Source: Dermacoccus abyssi
GTDB lineage: Bacteria; Actinomycetota; Actinomycetes; Actinomycetales; Dermatophilaceae
Direction: 5' to 3'
DNA length: 64,000 nucleotides
Assembly: GCF_003515945.1 (NCBI RefSeq)
Contig: NZ_QWLM01000008.1
Location: 62,001 to 126,000 of the forward strand
Below the pieces are notes generated by a model that did no database searches, was not told the origin of the DNA, and saw only the letters and a list, made by a program, of their open reading frames with translations. This document shows positions 56,648 through 64,000 of this stretch, one piece after another. The stretch's first letter is position 1, and every line of letters starts with the position of its first letter. A program made the translations under genes and the position numbers.

Positions 56648-57343
56648 TCAGCGCGGCTCGCGCAGCACGTACCCGACGCCGCGCTTGGTGTGGATGAGCG
56701 GCTCGGAGAAGTCGGCGTCGATCTTGCGACGCAGGTAGGAGATGTACGACTCGACGATGCCCGCCTCACCGCGGAAGTCGTAGTCCCACACGTGGTCGAG
56801 GATCTGGCTCTTGCTCACGACCCGGCCCGAGTTGAGCATGAGGTAGCGCAGGAGCTTGAACTCGGTGGGGGAGACGTCGATGACCCGTCCGCTGCGGCGC
56901 ACCTCGTGGCTGTCGTCGTCGAGTTCGAGGTCGGCGACGCGCACCGTGGGGCCGTCGCCGTCGTCGGCCTTGGTGCGGCGCAGCACGGCGCGGATGCGAG
57001 CGACGACCTCCTCGAGGCTGAACGGCTTGGTGATGTAGTCGTCGCCGCCGACGGTGAGACCCTTCACCGTGTCGTCGACCGAGTCGCGGGCGGTGAGGAA
57101 CACGATCGGCAGCTCACGCCCGCCGTCGCGCAGCTGCTTCGTCACGGTGAAGCCGTCCATGTCGGGCAGCATGACGTCGAGCACGGCGAGGTCGAAGTCC
57201 TGGGTGGCTGCGAGGCCGAGACCTTCGCTGCCACTGCCTGCGACGGCCACGTCGAAACCGGCGAACTTCATGCTCGTGGCGAGAAGGTCGCGGATGTTGG
57301 TGTCGTCCTCGACGATGAGGATGCGTGCCTCGGGGGTGCTCAT
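56648..57343 (-). CDS. mprA: Response regulator (MprA-like)
   Basis: The 231-residue OmpR-type regulator has a receiver domain (ARILIVEDDTNIRDLLATSM, phospho-acceptor Asp in LAVLDVMLPDMDGF, Lys in DDYITKPFSLEEVV) and a winged-helix DNA-binding domain (SPTEFKLLRYLMLNSGRVVSKSQILDHVWDYDF, ending RGVGYVLREPR). It pairs with the kinase encoded directly downstream. ATG 57343 is chosen because CAGAAT lies 7 nt before it; ATG 57352 would add three residues. In relatives it governs envelope stress genes, including an htrA-type protease like the one nearby. Confidence 0.92.
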   Translation of the reverse strand: MSTPEARILIVEDDTNIRDLLATSMKFAGFDVAVAGSGSEGLGLAATQDFDLAVLDVMLPDMDGFTVTKQLRDGGRELPIVFLTARDSVDDTVKGLTVGGDDYITKPFSLEEVVARIRAVLRRTKADDGDGPTVRVADLELDDDSHEVRRSGRVIDVSPTEFKLLRYLMLNSGRVVSKSQILDHVWDYDFRGEAGIVESYISYLRRKIDADFSEPLIHTKRGVGYVLREPR

Positions 57344-57350
57344 GTCGGTC

Positions 57351-57356
57351 ATTCTG
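57351..57356 (-). promoter_or_regulatory. -10 element of mprA
   Basis: On the minus strand CAGAAT is followed by 7 nt and ATG 57343, the spacing seen for leaderless genes here. Confidence 0.35.
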
Positions 57357-57437
57357 GTCGCCGAGTCTGGAAGTTTTCTGGGCGTCTGCTGGACGAGGTG
57401 GCGAGTGGGGGTGGTCTTCGCCGACACGCAGGCTTCC

Positions 57438-57443
57438 TAGGAT
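57438..57443 (+). promoter_or_regulatory. -10 element of the 57473 gene
   Basis: TAGGAT predicts a start near 57450 and a 23-nt leader with AAGGGAAGG. Confidence 0.45.
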
Positions 57444-57472
57444 GGGGCCAGATCGGACGAAGGGAAGGTGCC

Positions 57473-58348
57473 ATGAGCCTGCGGTTCTACGCCGACGATT
57501 CGGCTCGGCGGACGCGTCAACTCGTTGCGGACGCGCTGCTCGCGCTGTGGTGTCTGCTCGCCGTGTGGGCGGGCGTCGTCGTGCACGGCCGCGTGCTCGT
57601 GGCCGAGGACGGCGCGACGAAGCTCGAAACCGGCAGCGGTTCGCTCGCTCAGAACATGACCGACGCTGCGAGCGCCGTCGCGAAGATCCCGTTCGTCGGC
57701 CAGGAGGTGCGCACCCCCTTCGACAACGCGGCGACGACGGGGCGCAACCTCTCCGCGTCGGGCCACGACCTCGCCGACGGTCTCGGCAGGCTCTCGTTGA
57801 CGCTCGGACTCCTGACGGCGCTCGTGCCCATCCTGTTCGCACTCATTCCGTGGTGCTTCACCCGCCTTCGCTACGTCCTGCGGGCCGGGCGCGTCGCGCG
57901 CCTGCGCGCGATGCCGGGCGGTGAACGTCTCCTCGCGCTCGAAGGCCTGACGACGCTGCGTCCCAGCGTCCTCGCATCGCTCGATCCGGACCCCGCTGCC
58001 GCGTGGCAGGAGGGCGATCGCACCGTCACCCGGGAGCTCGCGGCGCTCGTTCTGGTCGCGTTCGGGCTGCGCGGGGGAGACGTGAGCCCGGAGAGAAGGC
58101 GCGGGGCTGCGCTGCCGACGACGCCGGGTCGCGATGAACCGTCCGACGCAGGGTCGCCGACCACTGAGTCGCTCGATGCTCGGGCGGCCGATGAGCCGGT
58201 CGACACCGACCCGCCCTACGACCAGTTGGGCGACGACGATCTCGACGACGACATCACCCTCGTCGACGGGCCTCAGGACGACAGGGACGACGACGGCGAC
58301 GACGACGGTTTCGACCCCGAGGGCGAGACGCGCGTCACCAAAGCATAG
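57473..58348 (+). CDS. Two-helix membrane protein with acidic tail
   Basis: The 291-residue protein has two clear membrane helices (LLALWCLLAVWAGVVVHGRV at about 23-42 and LTLGLLTALVPILFALIPWCF at about 104-124), an external segment of about 60 residues between them, a cytosolic middle with GGERLLALEGL, and a tail from about 235 that is extremely acidic (many Asp runs). I do not recognise the family or a function. ATG 57473 follows AAGGGAAGGTGCC. It is divergent from mprA. Confidence 0.78.
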   Translation: MSLRFYADDSARRTRQLVADALLALWCLLAVWAGVVVHGRVLVAEDGATKLETGSGSLAQNMTDAASAVAKIPFVGQEVRTPFDNAATTGRNLSASGHDLADGLGRLSLTLGLLTALVPILFALIPWCFTRLRYVLRAGRVARLRAMPGGERLLALEGLTTLRPSVLASLDPDPAAAWQEGDRTVTRELAALVLVAFGLRGGDVSPERRRGAALPTTPGRDEPSDAGSPTTESLDARAADEPVDTDPPYDQLGDDDLDDDITLVDGPQDDRDDDGDDDGFDPEGETRVTKA

Positions 58349-58351
58349 GTA

Positions 58352-58363
58352 CGGAATATTCCG
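58352..58363. promoter_or_regulatory. Palindrome upstream of the MFS gene
   Basis: CGGAATATTCCG is a perfect 12-bp palindrome, AT-rich at its centre, 60-70 nt before the MFS start. It could be an operator for the exporter. Confidence 0.35.
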
Positions 58364-58422
58364 CGGCATTTTGGCGTTGACGGACGTGATCACCCGCCCG
58401 TCCCGCGAGCAGAGGAGGTACC

Positions 58423-59784
58423 ACGAGCCCCACATTCGCCTCGTTGTCCATCCGTAACTACCGTCTGTACGCCGCCGGCGCACTCGTGTCGAACGTCGGC
58501 ACCTGGGTCGGACGCGTCGCCCAGGATTGGGTCGTTCTCACCGAGCTGACCGACCACGACGCCGCTGCCCTCGGCCTCGTCACTGCGCTGCAGTTCGCGC
58601 CCGTCGTCCTCCTCGCCCCGCTCGCCGGAGCGTTCGCCGACGCCTACCCGAAGCGTCGCCTCCTCGTGCTCAGCCAGAGCGCGCTCGCGCTCACCTCGGC
58701 GCTGCTCGCCGTTCTGCTGCTCACCGACACCGCGAGCCTCGGCGCCGTCATGGCCATCGCCTTCGCCCAGGGCATCGCGACCGCGCTCGACAACCCGACG
58801 CGTCAGGCCTTCGTCTCCGAGATGGTTCCCGAGAGCCGCCTGACGAACGCCGTCGGTCTCAACTCGGCATCGTTCAACGCGGCGCGCCTCATCGGCCCCG
58901 GCGTCGCAGGCCTGCTCATCGCCAGCATCGGCGCGGGGTGGTCGATGGTCGTCAACACGCTGTCGTTCGTCGCCGTTCTCGTGGCACTCGCCGCGATGAA
59001 CCCCCGCGAACTACGTCCGGCGCCCCGGCGCAAGGGCCGCGGTGGAGTGCGCGAGGGGCTCGTCTATGTCCAGGGACGGCGCGACCTGCAGCTCATCATG
59101 GGGCTCGTCTTCGTGCTCGGCACGTTCGGTATGAACTTCCAGATCACGACGGCCCTCATGGCGACGACGGTCTTCCACGCCGACGCCCGCGCCTACGGCG
59201 TCATCTCGTCGGTCATGGCCGTCGGCTCGCTCGCAGCCGCTCTGCTCGCCGCACGTCGCAAGGCCCCGTCGCTGCGTCTTCTCATGCTCGCGCTCGTGTC
59301 GTTCACGGTGTTCTCGGCGCTTGCCGCGATCGCTGCGAATGTCTGGCTCTTCGGCATCTTCCTCGTGCCCGTCGGCCTCGCCTCGCTCACGGCGCTGACG
59401 ACGGCGAACGCCACCGTTCAGCTGAGCGTCGCACCGGCGCTGCGAGGTCGCGTCATGGCGCTCTACATGGCGATCCTCATGGGCGGCACGCCAGTTGGCG
59501 CTCCGCTCATCGGCTGGATCGGCAACACGTTCGGCGCCCGCTGGACCATCCTCGTCGGCAGCATCGCCGTCGGCCTTGCCACCCTGGTCGCGGGGGTGGC
59601 GCTCATGCACGCCCGCCACTACGACTCGCGTGACGTCATGGCAATGCGTCCGCGTCTGCACCGCAGTGAGCGCGACCTCGACCACACCGACGACGAGCGC
59701 GTCAGCGCTGTGGCCAGCGTCTCTGCCGGCCAGAGCGGAGACGCCGCGGTGCGCGAACCCGCAGTGAGAGAATCGGCGGCATGA
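58423..59784 (+). CDS. MFS transporter, probable drug or siderophore exporter
   Basis: The protein has about twelve membrane helices with the EntS/MFS_3-type opening NYRLYAAGALVSNVGTWVGRVAQDWVVL, AFADAYPKRRLLVLSQ (A-like motif) and DNPTRQAFVSEMV. The C-terminal 50 residues are hydrophilic. The first permitted start is TTG 58444, but the ribosome site AGAGGAGG (58411-58418) points to ACG 58423, and the residues read from there, TSPTFASLSIRNYRLY, match the MSPTF-type N-terminus of homologues. An in-frame stop at 58387 rules out a longer form. Thus either ACG is used or an ATG was altered. The stop overlaps a 29-residue gene as ATGA. Confidence 0.85.
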   Translation, partial: TSPTFASLSIRNYRLYAAGALVSNVGTWVGRVAQDWVVLTELTDHDAAALGLVTALQFAPVVLLAPLAGAFADAYPKRRLLVLSQSALALTSALLAVLLLTDTASLGAVMAIAFAQGIATALDNPTRQAFVSEMVPESRLTNAVGLNSASFNAARLIGPGVAGLLIASIGAGWSMVVNTLSFVAVLVALAAMNPRELRPAPRRKGRGGVREGLVYVQGRRDLQLIMGLVFVLGTFGMNFQITTALMATTVFHADARAYGVISSVMAVGSLAAALLAARRKAPSLRLLMLALVSFTVFSALAAIAANVWLFGIFLVPVGLASLTALTTANATVQLSVAPALRGRVMALYMAILMGGTPVGAPLIGWIGNTFGARWTILVGSIAVGLATLVAGVALMHARHYDSRDVMAMRPRLHRSERDLDHTDDERVSAVASVSAGQSGDAAVREPAVRESAA

Positions 59785-59870
59785 CCCCGAAGACCCGTCG
59801 CCTCATCGTTCTCGTCGCGCTCGCGGCTTTCGTGCTCGTGCCGATCCTCGCCCAGCTCGCGAGCCTTTGA
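59781..59870 (+). CDS. 29-residue single-helix membrane micropeptide
   Basis: ATG 59781 overlaps the stop of the MFS gene (ATGA) and encodes MTPKTRRLIVLVALAAFV and LVPILAQLASL, ending TGA 59868-59870. A basic N-terminus (Lys, two Arg) precedes one hydrophobic helix of about 20 residues, which fits a transmembrane micropeptide. Coupling suggests a role with the exporter, perhaps stabilising it. It ends 1 bp before the convergent pepN stop. Existence is inferred from overlap and composition. Confidence 0.6.
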   Translation: MTPKTRRLIVLVALAAFVLVPILAQLASL

Positions 59871-59871
59871 C

Positions 59872-62454
59872 TCAGACGGAGGCTGCGGCGCTCGCGTTCT
59901 CGCGGGCACGCTCGGCGCGGCGCAACTGGTCGACCTCCTCGACGACGATGCGGCGCAACGCTCCCGGGGCCTCGACGCGCCCGTCGAGCCAGGCCTGAGC
60001 AGCCCCGGCATCGGTGACGACACCGAACAGCCCACGGGCGAGTTTCGAGGCGATGACCTGGCTGCGTCCGTTCCACCACCGCTCCAGCGAATCGAGGTAA
60101 CGCGCCTGCAGGGCGACGCTCTGAGCGCAGTGCACTGACGCAGGGTGCGTGAGGCCGGCGACGAGGGCAGCCACCTCCTCGTTCGTCAGTGACTCGTCAT
60201 CGGTGCGCTCCCACGCGGTGAGCTTGGCCTGTGGCGTCGCCAGCGCGGCGCGCACGGCAATGGCCTGAGCGATGCCGCGTTTCGTCGTATCGCGCTCGAG
60301 TTCGCGATCCAATTCGGCCCGCACCTCGTCGACCTCGTGCTCGCCGGCGTGTGCCGCGCGCGAGACGAGCAGGGCCCAGCGTTCGTCGGCGTCGGGGTGG
60401 AAGAGACCGTCGGGGCCGTCGAGCATCGCGCGCACTTCGTGCTGCGCCGTGGGCGCGATGCCGGCAGCCCACGTGAGGACGCGTCGCCACGCCAGGGCGA
60501 GATCGAGGCGTGCGGTCGGTTGTGCGGAGGCGTCGTACAGGTCACCGTCGAGGGCCGTGGTGTAGGCATCTCGCGCGACATGCCACAGCGCGTCGCCCCA
60601 CTCGGTGCGCATCGAGGTCGGGAGATACGCCGTGACGGCCGTGACGTACTTGAGGCACACGCCGTCGACGACGGCGGGGGAGCGCTCTGCCGGGATGTGC
60701 GCGAGCACCGTCCGGCAGAACGTCTGCGTCGGAAGGTGCGCGTCGCGGCACGCGTGCCACAGCTGACCCCATGCGACGGCACGCGAGTTCGTCGGCTCGA
60801 GCGCCGCGAGATGACCCGTCAACGCGTCGAACGTGGCGGCGTCGGGCACGATGCGCGCGTACGTCCAGTCGTGGTCGTCGACGAGCGTGACGGCGCCCGC
60901 GTGGGGCAGCGGCGTGCGTGTGTCGGTGACGTCGATCCACTCCGAATCGAGGGGCGTCCAGCCGTCGTCCGTGACGGAGAACGACGTCACCTGGAGGCGG
61001 TGCGGGCGTGCCGCCGGGGCGGCGGGCGGTTCGTCGGCGCTCCAGTCGAGGCTTTCGCGCACGAGCTCGCCACCGTTCACCGAGAGGGTGTCCGGGCCGG
61101 CCGTGCGCAACCACGCCTGCGCCCACGCACCCATGTCGCGTCCGCTCGCGGTCGACAGGGCGGTGAGGAAGTCGGTGAGCGAGGCGTTGGCGAACGCGTG
61201 GTCCGCGAAGTACGCCGAGACTCCTGCGTAGAAGGCGTCCTCGCCGACGTAGGCGACGAGCTGACGCAGCACGGAGGCGCCCTTGGCGTAGGTGATGCCG
61301 TCGAAGTTGGCCCGCGCGGCCTCGACGTCGGGGATGTCCGCGACGATCGGGTGCGTCGTCGGCAGTTGGTCGGCGGAGTAGGCCCACATCTTGCGGCCGA
61401 GCCCGAAGGTCACCCAGGCGTCGGCGAACTCGGTGATCTCTTCGCTCGCCTGGGTGCCGATGAAGTCGGCGAAGGACTCCTTGAGCCACAGGTCGTCCCA
61501 CCACGGCATCGTGACGAGGTCGCCGAACCACATGTGCGCCATCTCGTGCAGAAGCGTGTTGGCGAGGGCCTCGCGCTCGCTGCGGGTGGCGTCGCCGCGC
61601 TTGAGGTAGCGCTCGTTGAACGTCACGAGGCCGGGGTTCTCCATGGCGCCGATGTTGTACTCGGGCACGAAGATCTGCTCGTACTTACCCCAGGGATACT
61701 CGCGGCCGAACCGCTCCTCGCACCAGGGCAACCCGGCCTTCATCCAGCGCAGCAGGTCGGCGCTCGGCAGACGTGACGCCATCGCGGGGCGGCACATGAG
61801 CGACAGCGGCACGCGGCGGCCGTCGTCACTCACCCACTCGTCCTCGACGAGGTGGTACGGGCCGGCGATGACGCACACGATGTACGTCGAGATCGGCAAA
61901 GTCGGGGCGAAGTCGGTCGTCGTGACGGCGCCCTCGCTCGCGCTGTGCTCGGCTTCGGCGTTGGAACGCACGAGCCACCCTGTCGGTGCGCTCACGCTGA
62001 TGCGGAACGGAGCCTTGAGGTCGGGCTGGTCGAAGCACGCGAAGACCCGGCGGGCGTCAGTCGGCTCGAAGTGCGTGTAGAGGTAGGTCTCGCCGTCCTC
62101 GGGGTCGTGGTAGCGGTGCAGGCCCTCACCCGTGTGGCCGTACACGCACTGCGCGGTGATCGTAACGGTGTGTTCGCGCCCCGGCGTGAGCCCTTCGACG
62201 CGCACGCGCGAGTCCGCGTACGTCGCTCGGGCGCGCTCACCGTCGAGTTCGACCTGCGGTTCCCCTACCGCGACGAGGTCGATCTCGACACTCGACTCGC
62301 TCGAGACGAGCGTGATCGTCGAGGTCGACGTGAAGGTCGACTGCGTCGAATCAGGCGCCCCCGTCAGATCGAGGTGAATGGCGTGGTCGGCGAGTTCGAC
62401 GGTCGCGGAACGGTGTTCGGCGACGGCGCGAGTGAGGTTCGCGGCCGAGGGCAT
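59872..62454 (-). CDS. pepN: Aminopeptidase N (M1 family)
   Basis: PepN removes N-terminal residues from peptides in the cytosol. The 860-residue enzyme has the substrate-anchoring motif NIGAMENPGLVTF, the zinc site LLHEMAHMWFGDLVTMPWWDDLWLKESFADF (HExxH plus Glu), and the ERAP1-like C-terminal helical domain. ATG 62454 follows AGGAAGGACGCTC, and TAGCAT at 62491-62486 on the minus strand is a likely -10. The reading frame is open upstream without homology. It is full length for actinobacterial PepN. Confidence 0.95.
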   Translation of the reverse strand: MPSAANLTRAVAEHRSATVELADHAIHLDLTGAPDSTQSTFTSTSTITLVSSESSVEIDLVAVGEPQVELDGERARATYADSRVRVEGLTPGREHTVTITAQCVYGHTGEGLHRYHDPEDGETYLYTHFEPTDARRVFACFDQPDLKAPFRISVSAPTGWLVRSNAEAEHSASEGAVTTTDFAPTLPISTYIVCVIAGPYHLVEDEWVSDDGRRVPLSLMCRPAMASRLPSADLLRWMKAGLPWCEERFGREYPWGKYEQIFVPEYNIGAMENPGLVTFNERYLKRGDATRSEREALANTLLHEMAHMWFGDLVTMPWWDDLWLKESFADFIGTQASEEITEFADAWVTFGLGRKMWAYSADQLPTTHPIVADIPDVEAARANFDGITYAKGASVLRQLVAYVGEDAFYAGVSAYFADHAFANASLTDFLTALSTASGRDMGAWAQAWLRTAGPDTLSVNGGELVRESLDWSADEPPAAPAARPHRLQVTSFSVTDDGWTPLDSEWIDVTDTRTPLPHAGAVTLVDDHDWTYARIVPDAATFDALTGHLAALEPTNSRAVAWGQLWHACRDAHLPTQTFCRTVLAHIPAERSPAVVDGVCLKYVTAVTAYLPTSMRTEWGDALWHVARDAYTTALDGDLYDASAQPTARLDLALAWRRVLTWAAGIAPTAQHEVRAMLDGPDGLFHPDADERWALLVSRAAHAGEHEVDEVRAELDRELERDTTKRGIAQAIAVRAALATPQAKLTAWERTDDESLTNEEVAALVAGLTHPASVHCAQSVALQARYLDSLERWWNGRSQVIASKLARGLFGVVTDAGAAQAWLDGRVEAPGALRRIVVEEVDQLRRAERARENASAAASV

Positions 62455-62485
62455 GAGCGTCCTTCCTGGGAATGCAGCCTGGGAA

Positions 62486-62491
62486 ATGCTA
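62486..62491 (-). promoter_or_regulatory. -10 element of pepN
   Basis: On the minus strand TAGCAT predicts a start near 62479 and a leader of about 25 nt with the ribosome site AGGAAGG. Confidence 0.45.
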
Positions 62492-62528
62492 GCGGCGCGG
62501 GCTCGGCCCGCCCGCTTGAGCAGTGACG

Positions 62529-64000
<1,472 letters not shown>

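Overview
The window is high-GC, densely coded chromosome of an actinobacterium. Mycothiol genes (mshA, a mycothiol-dependent formaldehyde dehydrogenase), SenX3-RegX3, CarD, MprAB, a resuscitation-promoting factor, WXG100 and HelR all point to Actinomycetota. The gene order and protein styles suggest Micrococcales, perhaps near Dermacoccaceae, but I cannot fix the genus from sequence alone. No phage, insertion sequence or CRISPR array is visible, and this looks like core chromosome.

Layout. 0-9.2 kb: a methyltransferase divergent from mshA, then ybjN and gpmA; phoU divergent from senX3-regX3; a lipoprotein divergent from carD-ispD-ispF. 9.4-13.7 kb: mycothiol formaldehyde detoxification pair, then cysS-rlmB. 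13.7-22.5 kb: RDD protein, DUF4032 kinase-like protein, and a maltose/maltodextrin-type ABC system (ATPase divergent from binding protein and two permeases) followed by a LacI regulator. 22.5-28.5 kb: otsA-otsB trehalose synthesis, a membrane-anchored Ser/Thr kinase and a ThrE-type exporter. 28.5-32.1 kb: an rpf gene behind a CRP-like site and a ydaO-type c-di-AMP riboswitch, tRNA-Thr(TGT), a PAP2 protein and an SDR. 32.2-36.6 kb: one translationally coupled operon ung-SGNH hydrolase-modA-modB-modC. 36.6-38.9 kb: DUF3263 protein and groL with tandem CIRCE. 39-47.2 kb: an oligopeptide/nickel-type ABC operon with a fused permease-ATPase, PadR plus a FadH-like flavoenzyme, and a lone WXG100 gene. 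47.5-53.3 kb: MacB-like ABC exporter, cupin, HelR. 53.4-58.3 kb: HtrA protease with an MprAB-type two-component system and a membrane protein. 58.4-64 kb: MFS exporter with a 29-residue membrane micropeptide, pepN, serC and the start of pdxH.

Three themes stand out. (1) Many genes start 6-7 nt after a TANNNT (or close variant) hexamer and so look leaderless. (2) Several genes appear broken or have odd starts at single-base resolution: ung has a one-base frameshift after its predicted leaderless ATG, a cupin gene carries two compensating frameshifts, and ispD, the MprB-like kinase and the MFS exporter seem to begin with CTG, CTG and ACG. These could be real biology or assembly errors. (3) Regulation can be read from DNA: a PHO-box-like repeat between phoU and senX3, a cre/LacI-type operator inside the malE promoter, CIRCE, a PadR-type inverted repeat, and dual cAMP/c-di-AMP control of rpf. 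Two long imperfect intergenic palindromes (3635-3716 and 36467-36536) remain unexplained.
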